From assembly GCA_023457355.1 (NCBI GenBank), contig JAEWLW010000038.1, positions 155,690-219,689 of the forward strand: DNA of 64,000 bases, written 5' to 3'. A program made the position numbers and the translations under genes. The first letter of the stretch is position 1; each line of letters starts with the position of its first letter. Shown piece after piece: positions 34,891-42,671 of the stretch. Below the pieces are notes generated by a model that worked only from the letters and a program-made list of their open reading frames with translations, was not told the DNA's origin and did no database searches. The stretch is from Bacillota bacterium. GTDB lineage: Bacteria; Bacillota; Clostridia; Oscillospirales; Ruminococcaceae.

Positions 34891-35442
34891 ATGGAAGTGA
34901 ATAGAATAATTGCTGAAAATTTAAGACGGTTGCGCGCCGAACGTAACCTGAGCCTCGGCGCCCTGTCGGGCTTGTGTGGCGTCAGCAAGATGATGCTTTC
35001 GCAAATTGAAAAAGGGGACACCAGCCCCACCATAAACACCGTCTGGAAAATAGCCAACGGCCTTAAAGTGCCCTACACCGCATTGCTGGAGCAGCAGGTT
35101 CCATCAGCGGTAGTGCTCAAAAAAGCCGACCTCGCTACCCAGCACGGCGACGACATCCACTACCGTATTTTTTGCTACTACACCAACACGCCCGACCGCA
35201 ATTTCGAACTTTTTCAGCTTGAGATGGACCCCGGGCACAGCTATCAGTCCATTGGCCACCCCGAAAAGGGGCAGGAATTCATCATGGTTTTTTCGGGGTG
35301 CCTAACGTTGACGGTCGGCACGCGCACCTACACATTACAACAGGACGACGCCATCAGCTTTGTGGCGGCTGAGGAACACACCTATGCCGCCTGCGGCAGC
35401 GAGATGCTCAAGGCTGCCATCATCAATTTTTACCCGGCCTGA
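34891..35442 (+). CDS. XRE-family regulator with C-terminal cupin
   Basis: 183 residues. An HTH_3 domain (ENLRRLRAERNLSLGALSGLCGVSKMMLSQIEKG) is followed by a cupin barrel (about 105-183) with PEKGQEFIMVFSGCLTLTVG and QQDDAISFVAAEEHTY. The cupin probably senses a small ligand. AGGAG precedes the ATG by 8 nt. The divergent azlCD operon is the likely target, so an amino acid or analogue is a plausible ligand (inference). Confidence 0.9.
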   Translation: MEVNRIIAENLRRLRAERNLSLGALSGLCGVSKMMLSQIEKGDTSPTINTVWKIANGLKVPYTALLEQQVPSAVVLKKADLATQHGDDIHYRIFCYYTNTPDRNFELFQLEMDPGHSYQSIGHPEKGQEFIMVFSGCLTLTVGTRTYTLQQDDAISFVAAEEHTYAACGSEMLKAAIINFYPA

Positions 35443-35484
35443 AGAACGCTTACCACCTTGTTTTCGGCCTGTTAGCGCCCGGCT

Positions 35485-35590
35485 GTGTTGCCGCCCCCGG
35501 CGGGTGCCGGCCTGTTCCCGCCGCCTTGCAGGGCAAAAAATATCCTCGACAGTCCTGCGCCGATTCTCAGGTTGTCTTTACGATAACAGC
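35485..35590. repeat. Repeat superfamily, degenerate copy near 35.5 kb
   Basis: GGGTGCCGGCCTG, CCGCCTTGCAGGGCAAAAAATATCC and GCGCCGATTCTCAGG follow the same order as in the type A copy at 6371-6526. The outer ends are not clear. It occupies much of the 391-nt gap between the XRE-cupin gene and the ABC importer. Confidence 0.55.
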
Positions 35591-35729
35591 TCTGGCCGCC
35601 GCTGATTCAAACCGGCAATCCAAGTCCCATTTCAAAAAATCCGGCACATGCCGCCGATTAATTTTGCAGGAATATTGAAGACAACTTTCATAAATTTCAC
35701 CTGCGGGCCTCTAAATTCCCCGAATTGCC

Positions 35730-35758
35730 TTGACAATTGACAGTTCACGAATTACAAT
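35730..35758 (+). promoter_or_regulatory. Promoter of the amino-acid ABC operon
   Basis: -35 TTGACA (35730-35735), 17-bp spacer, -10 TACAAT (35753-35758). Transcription would begin near 35765, inside the hairpin that follows. Confidence 0.75.
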
Positions 35759-35761
35759 AAC

Positions 35762-35800
35762 AAAAAAGGAACAAAGTCGTTTCGGCTTTGTTCCTTTTTG
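35762..35800 (+). terminator. Hairpin at the 5' end of the ABC operon transcript
   Basis: AAAAAGGAACAAAG / CTTTGTTCCTTTTT with a ~9-nt loop and a T-run. It could terminate read-through from the XRE gene. Because a good promoter begins transcription at its left edge, it may instead be a 5' stem-loop or an attenuator. Confidence 0.6.
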
Positions 35801-35833
35801 CGCTTTTTTATAAAAAATTATGGAGGTTGAATG

Positions 35834-36679
35834 ATGAAGAAATATGTATCACTGTTATTAGCCAGTATAATGGTATTTGCCTTAGCGGCCTGCGGGAACG
35901 GCACCGGTTCAAGTGCGCCTGCTCCGGCGGCGCCTTTGGCATCTTCTGCGCCTGCCGCATCGGAATCCGGCGCAGCATTAAAAACTTTAAAGGACGGCGT
36001 GCTTTTGGTGGGCATGCAGGTTGATTATCCGCCGTTTGAGCAGTACGCTGCAGATGGCATTACGCCGGTCGGCTATGACTGCGACATTATTGAAGCCATC
36101 GCCGATGATATCGGACTGAAGGTGGAATATGTGGACACAGCTTGGGACGGCATTTTCGCTGGCCTGGATACCGAGAAGTACGACTGCATCATCTCGGGCG
36201 TGACCATCACCGATGAGCGTAAGGCGAAGTATGATTTCACACAGTCCTATATCCAGAATTTCCAGTGCATGGTCACTTTAAAGGACAGCAATGTGGCCGC
36301 GAAATCGCCGGAGGAATTAACTGGGTTGAAGGTTGGCTATCAGTCGGAAACCACGTCCGATATTTATGTCACCGATCTCATCGACAAGGGCTTGAAGGCG
36401 GAGCCGTTTGAATACGAAAAGATTCTCGAGTGCTTCTCAGATCTGGCCGCGGGCAGAATCGACGCCGTCGTCTGCGACAGCACCGTCACCTACCCCTACT
36501 TACATAAGGAGAATACCCCCTATCAGCTCGTGTGGCAGCAGGATTCAAACCCTGAGGAGTTCGGCATTATGGTTAAGAAGGGCGATACCGCCCTGCAAAC
36601 CGCTTTGGACGAAGGCCTGACAAAGCTTAAGAGCGAAGGCGCACTGGAAGGCTTTATGGCCAAATGGTTCTCAGAATAA
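35834..36679 (+). CDS. Polar amino-acid ABC transporter, substrate-binding lipoprotein
   Basis: 281 residues from the second of two adjacent ATGs (GGAGG 7 nt upstream). Signal peptide with lipobox LAAC (Cys about 20) and an Ala/Ser/Pro linker. The SBP_bac_3 domain starts at VGMQVDYPPFEQ and includes the arginine/aspartate ligand region IISGVTITDERKAKYDFTQSY. It captures an amino acid outside the cell for the permease at 37018 and the ATPase at 37686. The substrate is not readable; the downstream D-aminopeptidase hints at a D-amino acid or peptide-derived residue. A terminator-like hairpin follows it. Confidence 0.92.
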   Translation: MKKYVSLLLASIMVFALAACGNGTGSSAPAPAAPLASSAPAASESGAALKTLKDGVLLVGMQVDYPPFEQYAADGITPVGYDCDIIEAIADDIGLKVEYVDTAWDGIFAGLDTEKYDCIISGVTITDERKAKYDFTQSYIQNFQCMVTLKDSNVAAKSPEELTGLKVGYQSETTSDIYVTDLIDKGLKAEPFEYEKILECFSDLAAGRIDAVVCDSTVTYPYLHKENTPYQLVWQQDSNPEEFGIMVKKGDTALQTALDEGLTKLKSEGALEGFMAKWFSE

Positions 36680-37017
36680 TCTGAGCGCATCAAATGGAGG
36701 GACTGCCGACAAGTTCATCGTGCTGATCCGGTTCTTCGGGCCGGCATTTGCAAACCTGCCACTTGTCAACCGGTCCATTAAAATGCGAAACTTTATCCTG
36801 TAAAGTTTCGCATTTTATAATTAATCAGCTATATCTATTCGGGCGCAGTTGTAAACCCGACAATAAGTGCCATGGAAAGCGGCATTCCTGCAGTCGCCGG
36901 AGAATGCCTTCTGCCGCTATTGGGCCTTCAAAATTAATGCGTCCAGAAACTTCACCCTATTTATATGGGCTCTTGTACACCCGGCCCCCAGAAAAAGATA
37001 TTAAAGGAGACCTCCTT
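36680..37017. other. Gap between binding-protein and permease genes
   Basis: 338 nt. Contains a strong hairpin (36780-36817), a solitary TTAATCAGCTATA (36821-36833) like the end of the type B repeats, and a weaker hairpin GGCATTC...GAATGCC near 36880-36910. No gene is supported. Confidence 0.6.
36780..36817 (+). terminator. Intra-operon hairpin terminator
   Basis: AAAATGCGAAACTTTA pairs with TAAAGTTTCGCATTTT. It sits ~100 nt after the binding-protein stop and could stop most transcripts, giving excess binding protein over permease. Confidence 0.75.
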
Positions 37018-37677
37018 ATGGCGCTTTTAAATAATATGCTCAATTGGATTCCGTCGCTGCTGCGCGGGGCAAGAATTACGATTATGCTCACGCTCTTATC
37101 GGTCGCGGCCGGAATAATCCTGGGGCTGTTCTTGGCATTGGGCAAGATGTCCAAGAAAAAACCGCTCAGTAAATTCTGTGCCGGGTACATTTTCTTCTTT
37201 CGCGGCACGCCCCTTCTGATGCAGCTCTATTTTGTCTATTACTCCCTGCCCCAGATTCACAAATCCCTGACCATTAATGATGGCTTTACGGCCGCTTTTA
37301 TTGCGTTCGCATTAAATAATGCAGCCTATGCGGCCGAAATCATCCGCGCCGCCATCCAGTCCATTGGCAAAGGCCAGCGGGAGGCCGCCAAGGCACTGGG
37401 TATGACTTACGCGCAAACGATGCGGCTGATTATTGTGCCGCAATCCATCCGTCGGCTGATTCCGCCGTTGGGCAATGAGTTTATCATGGTTCTAAAGGAC
37501 GTGTCGCTGGTATCGATCATCGCCTTAACGGATATCACAAAGGTCACCAAGTCTTTATCATCCACAACCGCGTCCCCATGGCCGTATGTACCCGCCATGA
37601 TCCTCTACCTGATCATAACGGCGATCTTTACTTACGTGATCCATAAATTAGAAAAGAAATATTCTGTTTATGAATAG
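37018..37677 (+). CDS. Polar amino-acid ABC transporter permease
   Basis: 219 residues from the ATG at 37018 (AAGGAG nearby); an in-frame upstream extension has no similarity. Membrane segments near 15-45, 55-75, 90-110, 150-170 and 185-208. The HisM-type EAA loop EAAKALGMTYAQTMRLIIVPQSIRRLIPP and the start GARITIMLTLLSVAAGIILG are standard. It likely acts as a homodimer with the ATPase encoded 8 nt downstream. Confidence 0.93.
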   Translation: MALLNNMLNWIPSLLRGARITIMLTLLSVAAGIILGLFLALGKMSKKKPLSKFCAGYIFFFRGTPLLMQLYFVYYSLPQIHKSLTINDGFTAAFIAFALNNAAYAAEIIRAAIQSIGKGQREAAKALGMTYAQTMRLIIVPQSIRRLIPPLGNEFIMVLKDVSLVSIIALTDITKVTKSLSSTTASPWPYVPAMILYLIITAIFTYVIHKLEKKYSVYE

Positions 37678-37685
37678 GAGAAGCA

Positions 37686-38453
37686 ATGATGTTGATGGTA
37701 AAAACAGAGAATGTCTGTAAAAACTTCGGCGATCTGAAAGTCCTGAAGAATTGTTCTTTGGCTATCAGGCCGGGGGAAGTCGTGGTGATAATCGGCCCTT
37801 CCGGCGCAGGCAAATCGACCTTTCTGCGTTCGCTCAATCACCTTGAGAAAATCAACAGCGGGAAGATCTGGATTGAGGAACAGCTTTTGGACGACAGAAT
37901 TGATTCGGTCAATCAGGTAAAGCTGACGGCAAAGGAGCGCGCAAAAATACTGCTGGAAATCGGCATGGTTTTCCAGAGCTTTAACTTGTTCCCGCATAAA
38001 ACCGTTTTGGAAAACGTGATGATTTCACCAATCCATGTCAAGAAATCGCCCAAAGAAGAAGCGGAAAAAATTGCGCGGGAGCTTTTGCGAAAAGTGGGCC
38101 TCTCCGAAAAGGTGGACGAATACCCCGGGCGCCTTTCCGGCGGGCAGCAGCAGCGTGTTGCCATTGCGCGCGCTTTGGCGATGCAGCCAAAAATAATGCT
38201 TTTTGACGAACCCACTTCGGCGCTGGACCCAGAGCTGGTGGGCGAGGTGCTCAACGTTATGAAAAGCCTGGCCGCGGAGGGCATGACGATGATCTGCGTT
38301 ACCCACGAGATGGGCTTTGCCAAGGAAGTGGCGGACCGGGTGATTTTTATGTATAACGGCGAAATTCTGGAGGAGAGCAGCCCGGAAGAGATGTTTTCAA
38401 ACCCGAAGCACGAGAAAACCAAGTCATTTTTAAAGTCCATCTTAAATGCCTAG
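37686..38453 (+). CDS. Polar amino-acid ABC transporter ATP-binding protein
   Basis: 255 residues, GlnQ-like. Walker A GPSGAGKST (about 38-46), Q-loop VFQSFNLFPH, signature LSGGQQQRVAIARAL, Walker B IMLFDEPTSALDPE and the H-loop CVTHEMGFA are intact. An insert (WIEEQLLDDRIDSVNQVKLTAKERAKIL) is seen in some family members. AGGAG precedes the start. Confidence 0.95.
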   Translation: MMLMVKTENVCKNFGDLKVLKNCSLAIRPGEVVVIIGPSGAGKSTFLRSLNHLEKINSGKIWIEEQLLDDRIDSVNQVKLTAKERAKILLEIGMVFQSFNLFPHKTVLENVMISPIHVKKSPKEEAEKIARELLRKVGLSEKVDEYPGRLSGGQQQRVAIARALAMQPKIMLFDEPTSALDPELVGEVLNVMKSLAAEGMTMICVTHEMGFAKEVADRVIFMYNGEILEESSPEEMFSNPKHEKTKSFLKSILNA

Positions 38454-38638
38454 GCTTGTTTGTAATAGAAAAAACGACGGATGATTCGCTGTAGAGGCGT
38501 CGCTTCAAGGAAAAAGCGCAGGAACACTGCATGTATTCCGAGCATTTTTGACACAGGCGCTGCATCTCCAGCAGAATGGCACGAAGTATTGAATTTACAA
38601 ACAGCTCCTTCGCAAATAACATGAAAGCGTGAAAAATC

Positions 38639-39436
38639 ATGAAGCTGTTTATAAGTGCGGATATGGAAGGCACAACCGGAATATCCGCCTGGGTTGAAAC
38701 CGAAAAAGGCCATCCTGATTACGCCCGGCTCGCCGGCCAGATGATACAGGAGGTCAAGGCTGTCTGTGAAGGCGCCAACGAAGCCGGCACTGTGGAAATA
38801 TTATTGAAGGACGCACATGACTCCGCGAGAAATATTGCCCCGGAATTGCTTCCCGAAAACGTGAAAATCATTCGCGAGTGGGCCAAAAATCCTTTTGGCA
38901 TGATGGCGGGCTTAGACGGCAGCTTTGATGCCGTGGCCATGACCGGTTACCACGCCGCAGCCGGCAGCAACGGCAGCCCCCTGGCACACACGTGGGATCT
39001 TCAGAACGAATTTATTAAAATAAACGGCGAGTTCGTCAGCGAATTCCAGATGAATGCTTATATTGCCGCTTATTTTAAGGTGCCGGTGGTGTTCGTCAGC
39101 GGCGATAAAATGCTTTGCGAAACCGCTAAAGCCTTAATACCGGCGATAACAGCGATTCCCGTCAGCGAAGGGTTAGGCAATGCGTCGATATCAATTCACC
39201 CAACCAAAGCGCTCTCCCTCATCAGGCAGGGAATAAAAACGGCCTTGGGCCAAAATATCCATGATTGTTTACTGGAACTGCCCAAACATTTTTCGGTGGA
39301 AATTCAATTCAGAGAGCACTTCAGGGCGTATAAGGGCTCTTTTTACCCCGGCGCCAGACAGTCCGGCATGAAAAGCGTCTGCTTTGAGGCAGACGATTAT
39401 ATGGAAGTACTGCGTTTTTTCCTTTTTGTACTGTAA
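38639..39436 (+). CDS. M55-family D-aminopeptidase (DppA-like)
   Basis: 265 residues. Opens with FISADMEGTTGIS, the zinc-ligand start of peptidase M55, followed by DAHDSARNI and GYHAAAGSNGSPLAHTW, which carry further ligands. DppA cleaves D-Ala-containing peptides. The end deviates from DppA in detail but the length is normal. It lies 185 nt after the ABC ATPase in the same direction, and the shared terminator follows at 39473. Import of amino acids or peptides and cleavage of wall-derived D-peptides may be linked (inference). Confidence 0.9.
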   Translation: MKLFISADMEGTTGISAWVETEKGHPDYARLAGQMIQEVKAVCEGANEAGTVEILLKDAHDSARNIAPELLPENVKIIREWAKNPFGMMAGLDGSFDAVAMTGYHAAAGSNGSPLAHTWDLQNEFIKINGEFVSEFQMNAYIAAYFKVPVVFVSGDKMLCETAKALIPAITAIPVSEGLGNASISIHPTKALSLIRQGIKTALGQNIHDCLLELPKHFSVEIQFREHFRAYKGSFYPGARQSGMKSVCFEADDYMEVLRFFLFVL

Positions 39437-39472
39437 CGGCCAAGACGCATGACGCTGTAAACGCTGAACAGC

Positions 39473-39508
39473 GAACGCCTGCCCGCTCATGGGACAGGCG
39501 TTCTTTAT
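39473..39508 (+). terminator. Terminator of the ABC importer/peptidase operon
   Basis: GAACGCCTGCCC / GGGaCAGGCGTTC followed by TTTATGC, 36 nt past the stop codon. Confidence 0.8.
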
Positions 39509-39749
39509 GCGCGCTGATTTTTAAAAAGCCGAGATAGCGCACCTGAAATACAGCGATTTTACAGGCGGATTTAATCGGGCTTCTTTTGGCATTTCAACCG
39601 ATTCCTTAAGACCGCGCATAATGGTTCTTCAAATTATCATAATATTGAAAATGTGGCGATGGCTTAAAAGCCTGTTAGCACAATTGATATTTAATAAATC
39701 TAAAATGCGCCGCCTATTGGCGATGCCGAATTAAAAGCATCTGTGATAT

Positions 39750-39779
39750 TTTAATAAAACAGCTTGCTGTTTTATTAAA
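39750..39779. repeat. Perfect 14-bp inverted repeat upstream of a membrane-protein gene
   Basis: TTTAATAAAACAGC, two T, GCTGTTTTATTAAA. The minimal spacer suggests an operator or a transcript hairpin. No upstream gene needs it as a terminator because one already exists at 39473. Confidence 0.6.
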
Positions 39780-39848
39780 CCGGCCATGCGCCTTTGGCGT
39801 GGCCATTTATAATATTAATAAACAGGCCCGCTTTAAGGAGTAAAAAAA

Positions 39849-40394
39849 ATGTCGCAAAGAAGTTATCTGGTTCTAAACGTCGTTTTAATAACGCTTTCCC
39901 AATGTTATGTTATGTTTCAATATTTTAAAAGCGCACGTTCGAAAAAAGCGGTATCCAATTTCTTTGTTTGGGCCATTGTAGCTGCGTTTCTGTTTTACGA
40001 TTACTACTTTCGATTAAATATCCCCGAATTCATCGTCACCTGCACTGTTCTTACCGTCATTGGGCATTGTCTTTTAGGCAATTATCTGGATTACTATCAT
40101 CGATCAAAGCGCTATGACCGAGGGCTTCACCTGTTCGGCGCTTTTTCTTTCTCATTGCTGGTCTATTTCATTTTAAATGGAATAACCCCATTTGAAGCCA
40201 ACAATCTCTATCGGATTTTGTTTGTGATAACAATGGGTATTTCAATCGGTACGCTTTTTGAAATTCTGGAATTTATTCATGATACGGTATCCAATAAAGC
40301 CAAATGCCAGCACGGCCTTGCCGACACGGATTACGACATGATTTTTAATGCCCTTGGCGCCCTGATAGCAGGATTGATGGTGCCTTATCTCTAA
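39849..40394 (+). CDS. Integral membrane protein, DUF2238/YjdF-like
   Basis: 181 residues, five hydrophobic segments. The end GISIGTLFEILEFIHD...DTDYDMIFNALGALIAGL matches the DUF2238/YjdF signature (Glu-rich helix, DT.xDM..N..GA). Function of the family is unknown. AAGGAG lies 9 nt before the ATG. Codon use is more AT-rich than neighbours. Two hairpins precede it and a terminator follows at 40502. Confidence 0.75.
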   Translation: MSQRSYLVLNVVLITLSQCYVMFQYFKSARSKKAVSNFFVWAIVAAFLFYDYYFRLNIPEFIVTCTVLTVIGHCLLGNYLDYYHRSKRYDRGLHLFGAFSFSLLVYFILNGITPFEANNLYRILFVITMGISIGTLFEILEFIHDTVSNKAKCQHGLADTDYDMIFNALGALIAGLMVPYL

Positions 40395-40501
40395 GATTGC
40401 CAAGCAGGTAATTGGGCGGCCCGCCCAGTTCCGGGAATTGTAAACTTCACGGCACTTATCAACGGCTGACAGGCTCATTAATAAATTTATAATGCATCGT
40501 A

Positions 40502-40545
40502 AAAAAAGTACGGCAGAGAACATCAAATTCTCTGCCGCATTTTTA
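40502..40545. terminator. Bidirectional terminator
   Basis: CGGCAGAGAA / TTCTCTGCCG (7-nt loop) with T-rich sequence on both sides, between convergent genes. Confidence 0.8.
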
Positions 40546-40597
40546 TGGGACATGCTGTTTAACATGGGGCACTTTTAAACCTCCACTTGCCGCACCG

Positions 40598-41176
40598 CTA
40601 AAGATCGTAGATAACCCGGCCCGCTTTACGCGGCAATGGCTCCGCCAAAGGAGCAGAAGGATAACCCACGCTCAGGCTTCCAAAGATATCGTCATCCCCG
40701 GTCATGCCAAGCTCTTCAAAAATTTTGCGAACCGGCGTTTTGTCCGTTAACCAGTGGGGCTGGTTAATCCAGCAGGCGCCCAGCTTCAAAGAGGCGGCCG
40801 CGATCTGCATGTTCTGTAAGGCCGTTGCACTGTCCGCCATGCTGTTAAGATGCGCTCTGGGGGCGATGGCGGAAATGACCACCGGCGCGTGATAAAAAAA
40901 GTTGTGCCCAGACTGTCTGGCACGCAAGATCATGCTGTTCAAATGACTTTCCGGATCGGGGCTCATGGCTGAAAAAACATCCACAAGGGCCCGGTTTAAT
41001 GCGTCTATTCTTTCAGGGTTCTGCATAACGAACAGTCTGACCAGTTGACGGTTATGGCCACTGGGCGCGTATATGCCCGACTTAATTATTGCCTCCAGGT
41101 ATTCGGGCGGGATATTCTGGGGGAGAAAGCTCCTGACGCTTCGCCGATGGAGTATTGTGTCTATGACGCTATTAAT
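40598..41176 (-). CDS. Nitroreductase family protein, probable ATT start
   Basis: 192 residues from the proposed start. Flavin enzyme family: the N-terminal HRRSVRSF binds FMN phosphate, APSGHNRQLVRLFV follows, and the C-terminal SLSVGYP is the usual FMN-side motif. Substrate unknown. No ATG or GTG start fits: the only upstream candidate, TTG at 41215, has no ribosome site. A perfect AGGAGGTG lies 7-8 nt before an in-frame ATT at 41176, which gives the usual family length before RRSVR. It is divergent from desulfoferrodoxin, and both genes suggest redox stress. Confidence 0.85.
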   Translation of the reverse strand: MNSVIDTILHRRSVRSFLPQNIPPEYLEAIIKSGIYAPSGHNRQLVRLFVMQNPERIDALNRALVDVFSAMSPDPESHLNSMILRARQSGHNFFYHAPVVISAIAPRAHLNSMADSATALQNMQIAAASLKLGACWINQPHWLTDKTPVRKIFEELGMTGDDDIFGSLSVGYPSAPLAEPLPRKAGRVIYDL

Positions 41177-41512
41177 GGCAGCCACCTCCTGCAAGTTATA
41201 ATGATTCTCTTTCAAATTACTGTTGATGGTTTATTAATTATAACAGCGTGGAGGTAATTTTACAAATTCCCAGGTAAGATTTTTCTCCAAACCCCACTTA
41301 ATTTACACAAAACGCTTGCTTTTTCTGGAATCGTCGTGCTAACATAGTATAAAGATAGTATTGATTAGCATCTTTTGCAATTTTCATATAATAAATCCGG
41401 TGGTTTTGTCAGCAATACGATGCGAATTGACTATAGCATAGCTAAATATTTAGCTGATCGGGAATGAAATTCTGAAGGCCGGCTAAATAAAATATAAAGC
41501 GAAGGAGATTGA
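41177..41512. other. Divergent control region nitroreductase / desulfoferrodoxin
   Basis: 336 nt, AT-rich, no gene. Contains a perfect 16-bp palindrome (41440-41455) and several TATA-like boxes serving both directions. Confidence 0.6.
41440..41455. promoter_or_regulatory. 16-bp palindrome upstream of desulfoferrodoxin
   Basis: AGCTAAATATTTAGCT, perfect, 58 nt before the dfx ATG and next to a TTGACT box (41428-41433). Likely an operator; its regulator is unknown. Confidence 0.5.
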
Positions 41513-41887
41513 ATGGAAATGAAATTTTTCAAGTGTGAACATTGTGGCAACATCATCACCCACATCAAAAGTTCCGGGGTTCCGGTGGTATGTTGCGGAG
41601 AAAAGATGAAGGAAATTGTGCCCGGTGTCGTCGATGCTTCCAAAGAAAAGCATGTTCCTGTCGTTAAGACGGAGGGCAACACGGTTATTGTCAGCGTTGG
41701 TTCCGTTGAGCATCCGATGCTTGAAACGCATTACATTGAATGGATCTGCATCCTGACAAAGCAGGGCACCCAGCTCAAATATCTCAATCCCGGCGAAAAG
41801 CCTGAGGCATGTTTTACCCTGTGCGAAGGGGACGCCGTTGAGGAAGTTTATGAATACTGCAATATCCACGGTTTGTGGAAAGCTTAA
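41513..41887 (+). CDS. dfx: Desulfoferrodoxin (superoxide reductase)
   Basis: 124 residues. An N-terminal desulforedoxin domain with a four-Cys site (FKCEHCGNI...VVCCGEKM), then the Fe(His)4Cys superoxide reductase domain (KEKHVPVVK, VEHPMLETHYIEW, CNIHGLW). It reduces superoxide to peroxide, which rubrerythrin can then remove. GAAGGAG lies 5-6 nt before the ATG. A terminator follows at 41942. Confidence 0.96.
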   Translation: MEMKFFKCEHCGNIITHIKSSGVPVVCCGEKMKEIVPGVVDASKEKHVPVVKTEGNTVIVSVGSVEHPMLETHYIEWICILTKQGTQLKYLNPGEKPEACFTLCEGDAVEEVYEYCNIHGLWKA

Positions 41888-41941
41888 AAGTACACACAAT
41901 TGGTACCGGTAAGGATTGATTAACTGCCGGTACGCCAAACT

Positions 41942-41978
41942 AAAAAAGGGATTTTCACGCGGGTGAAAATCCCTTTTT
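41942..41978. terminator. Bidirectional terminator
   Basis: AAAAAGGGATTTTCAC / GTGAAAATCCCTTTTT (3-4-nt loop) between the convergent dfx and secreted-protein genes. Confidence 0.85.
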
Positions 41979-42002
41979 CGCTTTTATTGCACTTTTTGCC
42001 GA

Positions 42003-42506
42003 TCAGTCCATCAGCGCGTCAATTTCGCCGAGCACCCCGGTTATATCTTCCCGAAGCTCCAGCTTACCCGAAAGCAGGTCTGCCAGTGTGTCACAGGCGG
42101 CAGTGGCGTCCGCTTCGTCAAGTGCCTGAATCGCTTCTTTTAAAGCGGCCCGTGCCGCTTCAACGTCCGGCCTAGTTGCTTTCAGCTCGGTGTGAACGCC
42201 CTTGATTTCCTCTAAAAGAAGCTTGATCTGCGCTCTGGTATCTTTGCTGATCGCGGGCTCTTCAGACTTTTTGTCTTCCTTGAGCACAGTTTTAACCGCC
42301 GAAGCCAGTTCCTTGTTTTGCGCACGCTGCGTTTTTAGTGCCGTACGCACTTCTTTAACCTCCGAAATCTGCTGAGAAATGGATTCTTTAAATGCTTTGC
42401 GCTCGGCTTTGTCCGCGGCGGAAACATCCGCCTCGGCGGCAAGGGATGTCACTGAAATTGCGGCGATTGCTGCAACCACAACAACGGCTGACAAGAACTT
42501 TTTCAT
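42003..42506 (-). CDS. Secreted helical protein of unknown function
   Basis: 167 residues. Signal peptide MKKFLSAVVVVAAIAAIS, cut near SLAAEAD. The mature part is almost wholly helical with heptad-like charged repeats (KEVRTALKTQRAQNKELASAVKTV, IKLLLEEIKGVHTELKATRPDVEAARAALKEAI) and few aromatics. That profile recalls Spy/CpxP-like periplasmic proteins, but no LTxxQ motif is visible. It is divergent from the response regulator at 42672 and may be its target (inference). Confidence 0.75.
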   Translation of the reverse strand: MKKFLSAVVVVAAIAAISVTSLAAEADVSAADKAERKAFKESISQQISEVKEVRTALKTQRAQNKELASAVKTVLKEDKKSEEPAISKDTRAQIKLLLEEIKGVHTELKATRPDVEAARAALKEAIQALDEADATAACDTLADLLSGKLELREDITGVLGEIDALMD

Positions 42507-42609
42507 ATTATAACTCCTTTCAAATTTGGCATTGCTCTTGCTGAAAACAGCATAGCATAGCCCTCTGATGCGTTTCCACGGTTAAAATGCGGCAAAATTG
42601 TGGCAATCG

Positions 42610-42638
42610 TTTACGGGGGTAATTTTTGATGCTATAGT
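42610..42638 (+). promoter_or_regulatory. Promoter of the two-component system
   Basis: -35 TTTACG (42610-42615), 17-bp spacer, -10 TATAGT (42633-42638), 34 nt before the ATG. Confidence 0.6.
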
Positions 42639-42671
42639 GATAATGCTAAACCAGTCAGGGGGATACAACCG

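Larger units (their letters stand above)
39437..39848. other. Gap with terminator and tandem palindromes
   Basis: 412 nt without a gene. It holds the dppA-like terminator, AT-rich sequence, and two hairpins just upstream of the next gene: a perfect 14-bp inverted repeat at 39750-39779 and GGCCATGCGCC/GGCGTGGCC at 39782-39803. Confidence 0.6.

Noticed and set aside
36871..36940. 21-codon open frame (MESGIPAVAGE...) in the importer gap
   Set aside because: No ribosome site and it coincides with a hairpin; too short to support.
36748..37017. In-frame extension of the permease upstream of 37018
   Set aside because: It crosses a terminator-like hairpin, has no ribosome site, and adds 90 residues without family similarity. 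The ATG at 37018 gives the normal permease start.
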